DNA from: Bacillota bacterium
GTDB lineage: Bacteria > Bacillota > Clostridia > Oscillospirales > Acutalibacteraceae
Assembly: GCA_023458755.1 (NCBI GenBank)
Contig: JAEWYE010000047.1
Location: 62,001-126,000 of the forward strand
DNA length: 64,000 bases
Direction of reading: 5' to 3'
This document shows positions 15,604-23,590 of the stretch, in pieces; within the stretch, counting starts at the first letter, position 1; each line of letters starts with the position of its first letter. Under the pieces are notes generated by a model, which did no database searches, was not told the origin of the DNA, and saw only the letters and a program-made list of their open reading frames with translations. The translations under genes and the position numbers were made by a program.

Positions 15604-16962
15604 TTATTCAGCCTCTGCGGCCTTCATCATGATTGCGCATTCCAGACGTTTCTTTTCAAGGTCACAGGAAATCTTATGAGGCTTAAAAATACTGCCTTCA
15701 TATTGGAAACTGTTCGCGTTGCATCCGCCGCTGCAGTAAAATTTCGCCCAGCAATTTTTACATTCCGGCTTACTATAGATATTCGCCCGGGCAAAATCGT
15801 CTTTCATCTGCTCATTGAAGGTGCCATCCAGTATATTCCCCATTTTCCAGTTGTTATCGCCAACAAACTGGTGACATGGGAAAATATCGCCCTCTGGGGT
15901 TATCGCGATGTATTCATTGCCGCAGCTGCATCCACGCAGGCGCTTAATTGCACAAGGGCCTTGGTTCAGATCAACCATGAAGTGGAAAAAGTTAATCGCT
16001 TTCCCCTCTTTTTTACGTGAAAGCAATGTGTTTGCAAGACGTTCATACTCCTGAAATACAGCAGGTAAATCTTGCTCTTTGATGGAATAATCCAACTTGG
16101 TATCCGATACAACCGGTTCGACCGAAACCTGATCAAAGCCTAAGTCAGCCATATGAAGTACATCATCGGTAAAATCAAGATTGTACTTGGTAAAGGTTCC
16201 ACGTGCGTAATAATCTTTATCTCCACGTGCAGCGACAAGTTTTTGATACTTCGGGACAATTTGATCATAACAGCCTTTGCCGTCTACTCTGACTCTAAGG
16301 CGGTCATTTACGCCTTTTCGTCCATCCAAAGAAAGAACGACATTAGACATCTCTTGATTAATATATTCAATCTTATCGTCCGTCAGCAAGAGGCCGTTCG
16401 TTGTAATGGTAAAACGAAAATTCTTGTTATGTTCTTTTTCAATACTGCGGGCATACTGTACCGTCTGCTTCACAACGTCAAAATTCATAAGCGGTTCTCC
16501 GCCAAAGAAATCAACTTCGAGATTATGCCGGTTTTCTGACTTCACAATTAAAAAATCAATTGCTTTTTTTGCCACTTCAAATGGCATGAGCATTCTGCCG
16601 CGTCCAAAATCTCCTTTAGCCGCGAAACAATACTCGCACCTTAAGTTACAGTCGTGCGCAATGTTCAAGCACATAGACTTTACAGGAGCATTTCTCATCA
16701 TACCGGCAAATTGTTCGTAATCATCGGAGGAATAAAGCAGACCAGTATTATAAAGCTGAAGCAGTTCTTCGTAGGCTTCACGGATGGTTTGTTCGTCATA
16801 CTGCTGCATTAATGCATCCATCATAGCTTTCGGCGCTTTTTCCGGAACACTGTCTTTCAGGTAATCCAGCATAGTAAACGGAACCTCGTCGAAAACATGA
16901 ACGGCTCCGCTGTTCGTATCAATCACAATATGATAGCCATTGAGCGAATATTTATGTATCAT
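15604..16962 (-). CDS. scfB: SCIFF peptide maturase, radical SAM/SPASM enzyme
   Basis: Radical SAM enzyme that installs thioether crosslinks (Cys sulfur to a nearby alpha carbon, shown for Thr in related systems) in the SCIFF peptide. An N-terminal precursor-binding RRE-like part (MIHKYSLNGYHIVIDTNSGA) leads into the [4Fe-4S] motif CNLRCEYCFA (about residue 105), the GGEPLM motif, and a C-terminal SPASM domain with Cys in RGCSCGNEY, IFPCHQF, and CKNCWAKFYCSGGCN, enough for two auxiliary clusters. ATG 16962 is preceded by GGAG at nine bases; ATG 16977 overlaps it. The precursor gene lies 73 bases upstream, across a perfect hairpin. Confidence 0.95.
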   Translation of the reverse strand: MIHKYSLNGYHIVIDTNSGAVHVFDEVPFTMLDYLKDSVPEKAPKAMMDALMQQYDEQTIREAYEELLQLYNTGLLYSSDDYEQFAGMMRNAPVKSMCLNIAHDCNLRCEYCFAAKGDFGRGRMLMPFEVAKKAIDFLIVKSENRHNLEVDFFGGEPLMNFDVVKQTVQYARSIEKEHNKNFRFTITTNGLLLTDDKIEYINQEMSNVVLSLDGRKGVNDRLRVRVDGKGCYDQIVPKYQKLVAARGDKDYYARGTFTKYNLDFTDDVLHMADLGFDQVSVEPVVSDTKLDYSIKEQDLPAVFQEYERLANTLLSRKKEGKAINFFHFMVDLNQGPCAIKRLRGCSCGNEYIAITPEGDIFPCHQFVGDNNWKMGNILDGTFNEQMKDDFARANIYSKPECKNCWAKFYCSGGCNANSFQYEGSIFKPHKISCDLEKKRLECAIMMKAAEAE

Positions 16963-16988
16963 TGTACTTTTCTCCATTTAAACATAAA

Positions 16989-17014
16989 TTAAGGGACAGA
17001 GTCCTGTCCCTTAA
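16989..17014 (-). terminator. Hairpin between SCIFF peptide and maturase genes
   Basis: Perfect 11-bp stem TTAAGGGACAG/CTGTCCCTTAA (16989-16999 with 17004-17014) with loop AGTC. On the minus strand it is followed by TTTATG, a weak T tract. It is best read as a partial terminator or an RNA-stabilising end that would give more peptide message than maturase message. Confidence 0.6.
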
Positions 17015-17035
17015 AGGCTGTAATTCACTTTAAAA

Positions 17036-17182
17036 TTATCTGTTCTTATTTTCGCACTTTTGGTTTGCAACTGTGCAGGAAGTTTTGCATGCAGATTGGC
17101 AGGAAGCCTGGCATTCGCCGCAGCCGCCTTTTACAGCACTGTCTTTCAAATTGGCTTGATTAATTGTTTTAATTTGTTTCAT
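17036..17182 (-). CDS. scfA: SCIFF ribosomal peptide precursor (six Cys in forty-five residues)
   Basis: A 48-residue peptide. It begins with the conserved leader MKQIKTINQANLKDSAV and has a core with exactly six cysteines at 21, 24, 28, 32, 36 and 43 (GGCGECQASCQSACKTSC, then QKC). Length, leader and Cys spacing match the SCIFF family, which is near-universal in Clostridia and always next to its radical SAM maturase. Thr34 is a possible thioether acceptor. GGAGG precedes the start at nine bases. The peptide is too short for many gene callers. Its biological role is not known; quorum-like signalling and redox roles have been suggested for the family. Confidence 0.95.
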   Translation of the reverse strand: MKQIKTINQANLKDSAVKGGCGECQASCQSACKTSCTVANQKCENKNR

Positions 17183-17225
17183 TGATTGTATCCTCCGTGT
17201 TACGTGTTATTTATAATTATTTAAT

Positions 17226-17254
17226 ATTATACCATGTTCCGCAAAAAATGAAAA
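17226..17254 (-). promoter_or_regulatory. Sigma-A promoter of the SCIFF genes
   Basis: On the minus strand TTTTCA (17254-17249), 17 bases, then TATAAT (17231-17226). The -10 box is perfect. It lies in the 80-base gap after the TIGR04086-like gene, so the SCIFF pair can be transcribed apart from the genes upstream. Confidence 0.75.
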
Positions 17255-17262
17255 GCAATAAA

Positions 17263-17673
17263 CTACTTATTCTTTGATTTTTTGTTTACCCCTATAATTC
17301 CGCCGATAGCACCAACAATCAGCATAATCACAAGCCGCATTAAAGCAGAAAAAGTGACGGTTTCATTTGCAACAAATATTCCGCAAATAAAGAACATCAA
17401 AAACAAAGTCAATGCGGAAAACACTCCAAACATAAGTCCGCGCGCATGTGATGTTTTTGCGGCAATATATCCGGAAAAGAAGGCGCTGACTGACACAATA
17501 GCCAAAACCAAAGACGGAATGACGCTCTGCGGCAGATGCTTCGACGACACAAAAGCAAAAGCACATACCGCCAAAAGTATCGCACAAATCAAAGCACCGC
17601 CAACGGCACCGAATACAATTGGGCGCAGCGTATTGAACACTGGATTTATAGAACGTTCCCTATTATTTTTCAT
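17263..17673 (-). CDS. TIGR04086-family membrane protein
   Basis: A 136-residue protein with four hydrophobic helices separated by short loops and a basic C-terminus (NKKSKNK). Size, helix layout and position between yajC and the SCIFF gene fit the TIGR04086/YrzE-like family, which often neighbours SCIFF in Clostridia. Function is unknown. The start ATG 17673 has a very strong GAGGGGG site 7 bases upstream, but this lies in the arm of a hairpin. The end is 80 bases before the SCIFF start, with a new promoter in the gap. Confidence 0.8.
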   Translation of the reverse strand: MKNNRERSINPVFNTLRPIVFGAVGGALICAILLAVCAFAFVSSKHLPQSVIPSLVLAIVSVSAFFSGYIAAKTSHARGLMFGVFSALTLFLMFFICGIFVANETVTFSALMRLVIMLIVGAIGGIIGVNKKSKNK

Positions 17674-17680
17674 AAAACAA

Positions 17681-17729
17681 CCCCCTCACAAACCTATCTA
17701 ACTGATAGATAGATATTCATGTGTGGGGG
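17681..17729 (-). promoter_or_regulatory. Two-tier hairpin masking the ribosome binding site of the TIGR04086 gene
   Basis: CCCCCTCACA (17681-17690) pairs with TGTGTGGGGG (17720-17729) with one mismatch, and CTATCT/AGATAG (17694-17699 with 17707-17712) forms an inner stem. Read on the minus strand the 3' arm holds GAGGGGG, the Shine-Dalgarno of the next gene. No T tract follows, so it does not look like a terminator. Confidence 0.5.
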
Positions 17730-17763
17730 CAGATATACATACAGATTTGCTTTCTTATGCTGT

Positions 17764-18105
17764 TTATTCCGCGTCATCATGGATTGTATCCACACTGCCG
17801 ACGGCCCAACGTTTAATGCGCATTTTGCTGCGATCAGAACCGGTTTCAATAATTAGGGAATCCGTATCTTCCTTAATGCCGACAACTCGTCCGATAACAC
17901 CGCCGATTGTTGTAATCTCATCACCGATTTGAACGCTTTTACGCATTTTTTCTTCTTTTTTCCTCTTTTTGGACTGCGGACGGAAAAACACAAGATATAA
18001 AATAAGAATAAATGCGCCGTAAATCAAAAACATAAAAAGAGTTGATTGCGTCGCATTACCCGCACCCGCTGCTGTGCTGCTGGTTAATGTCAAAAAATTA
18101 GTCAT
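17764..18105 (-). CDS. yajC: Preprotein translocase subunit YajC
   Basis: Small membrane protein associated with SecDF. A single N-terminal membrane segment (FMFLIYGAFILILYLVFF) is followed by RPQSKKRKKEEKMRKSVQIGDEI, the family hallmark, and a small beta-rich domain (TIGGVIGRVVGI). I place the start at ATG 18105, ten bases after GGAGGTG; the longer frame to 18165 adds 20 residues not typical of the family. 113 residues is normal. It follows tgt and queA, the standard queA-tgt-yajC order. Confidence 0.92.
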   Translation of the reverse strand: MTNFLTLTSSTAAGAGNATQSTLFMFLIYGAFILILYLVFFRPQSKKRKKEEKMRKSVQIGDEITTIGGVIGRVVGIKEDTDSLIIETGSDRSKMRIKRWAVGSVDTIHDDAE

Positions 18106-18171
18106 TATAGAACTGCACCTCCATATTAATGTAATGATTATATCAACAAAATTACCATCATGCAAGTAAAA

Positions 18172-19302
18172 TTATATACGCGCACTCAATTTTAATAGAT
18201 TGTCCATATAATATTGCTCAAATACGCCTTCATCAAGAGAATTGCGGATATTCTCAAGCAGTGAATTGTAAAAATAAATATTGTGCATGACGCACAGCCG
18301 CATCGCCAACATTTCTCCGCTTTTAAACAGATGGTGTATATAAGCCCGCGAAAAGTTTTGACAAGTCGTGCATGTACAGGCAGGATCAATCGGAAGTTCA
18401 TCCAGCTCATATTTTGCGTTCATCATATTGCGGCAGCCTTCGGCAGTAAATGCGTGTCCGTGGCGCGCGTTGCGCGTCGGCATAACACAGTCAAAAAAAT
18501 CAATTCCGCGCCGGACCGCTTCCAATATATTAGCCGGAGTGCCCACACCCATTAAATAACGCGGCTTATTTTTTGGCATTTCCGGCTCCACAGCCTCAAT
18601 AATGCGGTACATATCCTCCGCACTTTCGCCCACCGCAAGCCCCCCGATTGCATAACCGTCCAGATCAAGCTCCCGAATTTTTTTCATATTCTCAATTCTC
18701 AAATCTTCATAGGTACTGCCCTGATTGATACCCCAAAGGATCTGTTGTTTGTTTATGGTATCCGGCAAAGTGTTGAGCCTGTCCATTTCCGCCTTGCAGC
18801 GATAAAGCCAGCGAACGGTTCGTTCACAGGAATTTCGCGCGTATTCATATTCAGCCGGATTCTCCACGCACTCATCAAATGCCATTGCAATGGTTGAAGC
18901 AAGATTGGACTGAATACGCATACTTTCTTCCGGTCCCATGAAAATTTTATGACCGTCGATATGAGAGGCGAAGGTAACGCCTTCCTCTTTAATATTGCGC
19001 AGCTTTGCGAGCGAAAAGACCTGAAATCCACCGCTGTCCGTTAAAATAGGAGCATTCCATCTGGTAAACTTATGCAAGCCGCCTAACTTTTTTACCGTTT
19101 CATCACTTGGGCGCAAATGCAGATGATAAGTGTTGCAAAGCTGAACCTGACACTTTAAATCTTTTAAATCCAGAGAGGAAACTGCCCCTTTAATCGCCCC
19201 GCAGGTTGCCACATTCATAAAGGCAGGCGTTTGAACGGTTCCATGCGGTGTAACATATTCCCCGCGCCGTGCCGCTCCTTCAGTTTTCAGTATTTTGTAC
19301 AT
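18172..19302 (-). CDS. tgt: tRNA-guanine transglycosylase
   Basis: Exchanges guanine at position 34 of GUN-anticodon tRNAs for preQ1 in the queuosine pathway. TIM-barrel enzyme of 376 residues with the nucleophile Asp region FFDCVMPTRNARHG, substrate-specificity segment GGLAVGES, the N-terminal LTDSGGFQVFSL, and the zinc site CTCTTCQNF with a later His in SRAYIHHL. It lies 15 bases after queA, so precursor enzymes are co-expressed. The start ATG 19302 gives MYKILKTEGAAR, typical of the family. Confidence 0.97.
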   Translation of the reverse strand: MYKILKTEGAARRGEYVTPHGTVQTPAFMNVATCGAIKGAVSSLDLKDLKCQVQLCNTYHLHLRPSDETVKKLGGLHKFTRWNAPILTDSGGFQVFSLAKLRNIKEEGVTFASHIDGHKIFMGPEESMRIQSNLASTIAMAFDECVENPAEYEYARNSCERTVRWLYRCKAEMDRLNTLPDTINKQQILWGINQGSTYEDLRIENMKKIRELDLDGYAIGGLAVGESAEDMYRIIEAVEPEMPKNKPRYLMGVGTPANILEAVRRGIDFFDCVMPTRNARHGHAFTAEGCRNMMNAKYELDELPIDPACTCTTCQNFSRAYIHHLFKSGEMLAMRLCVMHNIYFYNSLLENIRNSLDEGVFEQYYMDNLLKLSARI

Positions 19303-19317
19303 GCCTTACAATTCCTT

Positions 19318-20355
19318 TCAATAAATAAACATAGCATCCCCAAAGCTAAAGAAGCGGTATTTTTCCTGTACCGCTACCTCATACGCATGCATAATCTTCT
19401 CACGGCCCGCCAAAGCGGAAACGAGCATAATCAGCGTACTTTCCGGCAGATGAAAATTCGTAATCAGGCAATCCAGTGCTTTAAACTGATAACCGGGATA
19501 AATAAAAATCTCCGTCCAGCCGTCACTTTCTTTTATACAGCCTTCTTTTGTAGCAACGGATTCAAGGGTACGGCAGCTTGTGGTACCGACTGAAATGACC
19601 CTGCCGCCATTCTTTTTCGTGGCATTGATTAAATCGGCTGTCTCTTTTGGAAGATAGTAATGCTCCGAATGCATTTTATGGTCAGCAATATTGTCCGCGC
19701 TTACCGGGCGAAAAGTTCCCAGTCCGACATGCAACGTTACAAAGCCAATTTTTACACCTTTATCCTTGATTTTCTCCAATAGCTCCGGAGTGAAATGTAA
19801 ACCCGCGGTCGGTGCGGCCGCAGAACCGACTTCATGCGAATACACGGTTTGGTAACGTTCCTGATTTTCTAACTTTTTGGTAATATAAGGCGGCAGCGGC
19901 ATTTGCCCGATTTTATCCAGAACCGAATAAAAGTTTCCGTCGCAATGAAAGCATACCAAGCGGTTTCCGCCTTCCAGAACCTCCAGTACTTCGGCAGTCA
20001 GCAGTCCATCACCGAAAACAAAGCGATAGCCGGGCTTTGCTCGTCTTCCGGGTCCGGTCAATACTTCCCAAACATTCTCTCCCCGGCAGGTAAGAAGCAA
20101 AAATTCAACTTTCGCGCCAGTCCCCTCTTTTATACCATAGATTCTGGCAGGTAAAACACGGGAATCATTTAAAATCAAACAATCGCCGGGCATAAGGCAA
20201 TCTACAATATCATAAAAATGTTTATGGGCAAGTTCTCCCGTTTCTTTATTTAATGTCAATAATCTGGAAGCGTCGCGCGGCTCAATCGGTGTTTGCGCAA
20301 TCAGTTCCTTGGGCAAATCATAGTAAAAGTCTTTCGTTTTTAAATCGGTTTTCAT
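19318..20355 (-). CDS. queA: S-adenosylmethionine:tRNA ribosyltransferase-isomerase
   Basis: Converts preQ1 in tRNA to epoxyqueuosine using the ribosyl part of SAM. The 345 residues include the N-terminal FYYDLPKELIAQTPIEPRD, GSAAAPTAGLHFT and HVGLGTFRPV signatures, and the C-terminal NFHLPESTLIMLVSA. AGGAG precedes ATG 20355 by eight bases. Its promoter overlaps the divergent asd promoter. It starts the queA-tgt-yajC run. Confidence 0.97.
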   Translation of the reverse strand: MKTDLKTKDFYYDLPKELIAQTPIEPRDASRLLTLNKETGELAHKHFYDIVDCLMPGDCLILNDSRVLPARIYGIKEGTGAKVEFLLLTCRGENVWEVLTGPGRRAKPGYRFVFGDGLLTAEVLEVLEGGNRLVCFHCDGNFYSVLDKIGQMPLPPYITKKLENQERYQTVYSHEVGSAAAPTAGLHFTPELLEKIKDKGVKIGFVTLHVGLGTFRPVSADNIADHKMHSEHYYLPKETADLINATKKNGGRVISVGTTSCRTLESVATKEGCIKESDGWTEIFIYPGYQFKALDCLITNFHLPESTLIMLVSALAGREKIMHAYEVAVQEKYRFFSFGDAMFIY

Positions 20356-20390
20356 TTCATTATCTCCTACATTATTTGAGTACTTGTTTT

Positions 20391-20419
20391 ATTATAAATA
20401 AATTGACAATCAATAGCAA
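20391..20419 (-). promoter_or_regulatory. Sigma-A promoter of queA-tgt-yajC
   Basis: On the minus strand TTGCTA (20419-20414), 17 bases, then TATAAT (20396-20391). Its spacer contains the -35 box of the divergent asd promoter. Confidence 0.7.
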
Positions 20420-20432
20420 CACATGGTATTAT
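20403..20432 (+). promoter_or_regulatory. Sigma-A promoter of the lysine operon
   Basis: TTGACA (20403-20408), 18 bases, then TATTAT (20427-20432). The -35 box is perfect. Transcription would begin near 20439, just ahead of the lysine riboswitch. Confidence 0.75.
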
Positions 20433-20450
20433 AAACATATAATTTAATAA

Positions 20451-20618
20451 AGAGATAGAGGCGCGTCTTTAAAAAGTAACAGGATGTAGGTTGCCAAAAC
20501 CGTTGATTGCTTGTGAAAGGTAAAGTCGCCGAAGGAAATGTTAGGGCATACATTTTCCTGGTTGCAACTGCGAAAGCACTGCAACTGTCATCATTTAACT
20601 ATGATGGAGCGCTATCGG
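20451..20618 (+). ncRNA. Lysine riboswitch (L box)
   Basis: Aptamer with the conserved elements in order: GATAGAGGCGCG opening P1 and junction, AAAGTAAC, GTGAAAGGTAAAGTCGCCGAAGG, the CTGGTTGCAACTGCGAAAGCA segment, and GATGGAGCGCTATC closing P1 (GATAG with CTATC). It precedes asd, the first committed lysine-branch gene here. Binding lysine should favour the terminator at 20670; without lysine, the TTTTACC/GGTAAAA stem near 20620-20640 is one part of the alternative fold. Function is inferred from family knowledge. Confidence 0.95.
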
Positions 20619-20669
20619 TTTTTTACCGGCAAGGTAAAACCCGAATAGTACTATTATATTTAATTGATG

Positions 20670-20693
20670 ACCGGTTTTCAACCGGTTTTTTTA
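20670..20693 (+). terminator. Attenuator terminator of the lysine riboswitch
   Basis: Stem ACCGGTT/AACCGGT (20670-20676 with 20680-20686), loop TTC, followed by seven T residues. It lies 41 bases before asd and is the expression platform of the L box. Confidence 0.85.
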
Positions 20694-20733
20694 TTGCAAT
20701 CATTTATTTATGCAAATATAGGAGGACTTTTCA

Positions 20734-21813
20734 ATGAAAAAATATAATGTTGGTATTATTGGTGCAACAGGAATGGTTGGTCAAAGATTTGCCACTTTGC
20801 TTGAAAATCACCCTTGGTTTGAAGTAAAAGCTTTAGCCGCCAGCGCACGCTCCGCAGGCAAAACGTATGAGGAAGCCGTTGGCAGCCGCTGGATGATGAC
20901 TACTCCGATGCCCGCAAAAATGGCCCAAATGGTTGTTTTTAACGCGAGTCAAGATGTTGATAAAATCGCTTCTATGGTCGATTTTGTTTTTTGCGCAGTT
21001 GATATGAAAAAGGATGAAATACGCGCACTCGAAGAAACCTATGCAAAAGCGGAATGCCCGGTAATGTCCAATAACAGCGCTAATCGCGGCACTCCCGACG
21101 TTCCCATGATTATTCCCGAAATTAATGCGGATCATGCTGAAATTATTCATGCACAGCGCAAACGTTTAGGTACAAAGCGCGGCTTTATCTCCGTTAAATC
21201 CAACTGCTCTCTGCAAAGCTATGTTCCAGCAATTAATCCGCTCATGGATTTGGGCGTTACCAAAGTGCTTGCCTGCACCTATCAGGCAATATCCGGTGCC
21301 GGTAAAACATTTGAAACATTCCCCGACATTATTGACAACGTAATCCCGTTTATCGGCGGTGAAGAAGAAAAGTCTGAGCAGGAGCCGCTGAAAATTTGGG
21401 GACATATCGAAAACGGACAGATTGTAAACGCTACTTCCCCAAGCATTACATCCCAATGTCTGCGCGTTCCGGTTTCAGACGGACACACGGCGGCAGTATT
21501 TGCTTCATTTGAAAAGGAAGTTTCGCTTGAAGAGATTATTCAAAGATGGGAAACTTATAAAGGCGTTCCGCAGGAATTAAATCTTCCCAGCGCTCCGAAG
21601 CAATTTCTCCATTATTTCCGTGAGGATAACCGTCCTCAGTCCAAACTTGACCGCAACCTGGAAAATGGTATGGCTGTCTCAATCGGCCGTTTGCGCCCGG
21701 ACACCCAATATGACATTAAATTTGTCTGCCTCTCTCACAATACTCTGCGCGGTGCGGCAGGCGGCGCTGTTTTAATGGCAGAGCTGCTTTGCGCCAAAGG
21801 CTACCTCGATTAA
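20734..21813 (+). CDS. asd: Aspartate-semialdehyde dehydrogenase
   Basis: NADPH-dependent reduction of aspartyl phosphate to the semialdehyde, the branch point for lysine, methionine and threonine. The 359-residue protein has the nucleotide loop GIIGATGMVGQRF, the catalytic Cys in VKSNCSLQS (about residue 155) and the substrate His region in RVPVSDGHTA. The length and IIPEINADHAEII insertion place it in the archaeal/fungal-like long class rather than the usual short bacterial class. AGGAGG precedes the ATG. It is under lysine riboswitch control; no aspartokinase gene is in the window. Confidence 0.95.
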   Translation: MKKYNVGIIGATGMVGQRFATLLENHPWFEVKALAASARSAGKTYEEAVGSRWMMTTPMPAKMAQMVVFNASQDVDKIASMVDFVFCAVDMKKDEIRALEETYAKAECPVMSNNSANRGTPDVPMIIPEINADHAEIIHAQRKRLGTKRGFISVKSNCSLQSYVPAINPLMDLGVTKVLACTYQAISGAGKTFETFPDIIDNVIPFIGGEEEKSEQEPLKIWGHIENGQIVNATSPSITSQCLRVPVSDGHTAAVFASFEKEVSLEEIIQRWETYKGVPQELNLPSAPKQFLHYFREDNRPQSKLDRNLENGMAVSIGRLRPDTQYDIKFVCLSHNTLRGAAGGAVLMAELLCAKGYLD

Positions 21814-21848
21814 TATACTTTATCATTGAATTTGGAGGCTTTTATAGC

Positions 21849-22739
21849 ATGAAAAAGCTTATATTTTCCGGTTCCGGCGTAGCACTTGTCACGCCGATGC
21901 ACAAAGATGGTTCGGTTAATTATGAGATGCTGGATAAATTAATTGAATTTCATATTGCAAACGGAACAGATGCCATCGTTTCCTGCGCTACCACAGGAGA
22001 ATCCGCCACCCTCAGTCACGAAGAACATTGTCAAGTTTTGGATTACACCATAAAAAAAGTGAATCACCGTATTCCGGTTGTGGCAAGTTCCGGCAGCAAT
22101 GATACTGCCTATGCGGTCGAGCTTTCAAAATCTGCCCAAAGCAGCGGAGCGGATGCACTTTTAATGGTAACACCCTATTACAATAAAACCTCTCAGGCTG
22201 GCCTTGTAAAGCATTACAATTACCTTGCGGACCGAGTTGATCTGCCGATTATCGTTTATAACGTTCCTTCCAGAACCGGCTGTAATATTAAGCCGGAAAC
22301 CTATTTGGAGCTGTCCAAACATCCGAACATTGCGGCTACCAAAGAAGCAAACGGCGATATTTCCGCGCTGGCAAAGACAATTTCCCTCTGTGGTGACAAT
22401 CTGACCGTTTACTCCGGTGAAGATAATCAGACTTTCCCTATGCTCGCACTGGGCGGCAAGGGCGTTATTTCGGTTTTTGCGAATATTTGTCCGCGTGAAA
22501 TGCATGATATTTGTGCAAAGTTTTTCTCCGGTGATTTGACAGCAAGCCGTGACCTATTTTTAAAATCACTTGAGCTTATGAATGCTCTGTTTATGGACGT
22601 AAACCCCATTCCGGTAAAAGAAGCCATGAACATGTTTGGGTTGGAATGCGGTGAATGCCGGTTGCCGCTTACTTCACTAAGTGACAGCGACAAGGAAAAA
22701 TTAGAAAATACGCTGAAAAAATATCAGTTGTTAAAATAG
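21849..22739 (+). CDS. dapA: 4-hydroxy-tetrahydrodipicolinate synthase
   Basis: Condenses pyruvate with aspartate semialdehyde. TIM barrel of 296 residues with GTTGES-like CATTGESATL, the Tyr in VYNVPSRTGCN, and the Schiff-base Lys in IAATKEAN (about residue 163). ATG 21849 is preceded by GGAGG at about ten bases; the upstream in-frame codons overlap the asd end and are not needed. The Arg in PSRTG for substrate binding is present. Product feeds DapB and also DpaAB at 42 kb. Confidence 0.96.
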   Translation: MKKLIFSGSGVALVTPMHKDGSVNYEMLDKLIEFHIANGTDAIVSCATTGESATLSHEEHCQVLDYTIKKVNHRIPVVASSGSNDTAYAVELSKSAQSSGADALLMVTPYYNKTSQAGLVKHYNYLADRVDLPIIVYNVPSRTGCNIKPETYLELSKHPNIAATKEANGDISALAKTISLCGDNLTVYSGEDNQTFPMLALGGKGVISVFANICPREMHDICAKFFSGDLTASRDLFLKSLELMNALFMDVNPIPVKEAMNMFGLECGECRLPLTSLSDSDKEKLENTLKKYQLLK

Positions 22740-22762
22740 AGAACCGTCGCCTGGTATCAAAT

Positions 22763-22805
22763 CCGTACGACAGGATATCAGGCTGTAAAGTTTTTTATCG
22801 TACGG
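22763..22805 (+). repeat. Intercistronic stem-loop between dapA and dapB
   Basis: CCGTACGA (22763-22770) and TCGTACGG (22798-22805) are perfect complements 27 bases apart. An overlapping alternative stem (CCTGGTATC with GATATCAGG) uses the left side. The dapB Shine-Dalgarno (GGAG 22804-22807) starts at the base of the stem and is 15 bases from the ATG, so dapB may be translated weakly. Confidence 0.5.
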
Positions 22806-22822
22806 AGAAACGGCTGTTTAAA

Positions 22823-23578
22823 ATGAAAAGGATACTACTAAGTGGCTGTAACGGAAGAATGGGGCGCGTAATCACGGCCTGTGTAAAAGAACGTTTGGAC
22901 TGTGATATTGTTGCCGGAATTGATTTGAACACAAGCAGTGAAAACGACTATCCGATTTTCGCTCAGCCGGATGACATTACGATTGACGCAGATGTTCTCA
23001 TTGATTTTTCAAATCCGGCTTTGCTCTCCCCTTTGCTCCGATTTGCAAAAGCGAAAAAAATGCCGGTTGTTCTTTGCACCACCGGCTATTCTAAAGAACA
23101 GGTTGAACAAGTCCATGAAGCCGCGCAATCTCTCCCTGTTTTTTATTCTGGGAATATGTCCCTCGGGATTAATCTGCTGATTGAACTTTCAAAAAAGGCA
23201 GCATCTGTTTTAGGGGATCAGTTTGACATTGAAATTGTAGAAAAGCACCATAATCAGAAACTGGATGCTCCAAGCGGTACAGCACTCATGATTGCGGATG
23301 GAATTTCCTCTGTAATGGAAGATAATATGAAATATGTTTATGACCGCCATTCTCAAAGGAAAAAGCGTGAAACTTCTGAAATTGGTATTCATTCCATTCG
23401 CGGAGGCACCATTGTGGGCGAACATGAAGTAATCTTTGCGGGACATCATGAAGTCATCACGCTGTCCCACTCTGCTCAGTCAAAAGAGGTATTCGCGACT
23501 GGTTCCATTAACGCGGCAGTATATCTTGCGGACAATAAGCCTGCGGGATTATATGATATGTCTGATTTATTAAAATAG
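22823..23578 (+). CDS. dapB: 4-hydroxy-tetrahydrodipicolinate reductase
   Basis: NAD(P)H-dependent reductase of the lysine pathway. N-terminal dinucleotide loop GCNGRMGRVI, then TTGYS and the family signature EKHHNQKLDAPSGTA with catalytic His (about residue 140) and Lys, then GGTIVGEHEVIF. 251 residues, normal. It follows dapA by 83 bases and precedes the ACT protein by 12 bases. Confidence 0.96.
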   Translation: MKRILLSGCNGRMGRVITACVKERLDCDIVAGIDLNTSSENDYPIFAQPDDITIDADVLIDFSNPALLSPLLRFAKAKKMPVVLCTTGYSKEQVEQVHEAAQSLPVFYSGNMSLGINLLIELSKKAASVLGDQFDIEIVEKHHNQKLDAPSGTALMIADGISSVMEDNMKYVYDRHSQRKKRETSEIGIHSIRGGTIVGEHEVIFAGHHEVITLSHSAQSKEVFATGSINAAVYLADNKPAGLYDMSDLLK

Positions 23579-23590
23579 GAGGAATTAAGG

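Noticed and set aside
17282..17701. 139-codon open frame antisense to the TIGR04086-like gene
   Set aside because: The minus-strand gene has a clear family pattern, helix layout and ribosome site; the plus-strand frame has none.
18368..18559. Open frames antisense to tgt
   Set aside because: They lie wholly inside tgt and have no ribosome site; shadows of the real gene.
20507..20737. Open frame over the lysine riboswitch
   Set aside because: The DNA is a structured leader with all L-box elements; the frame has no Shine-Dalgarno sequence and no family resemblance.
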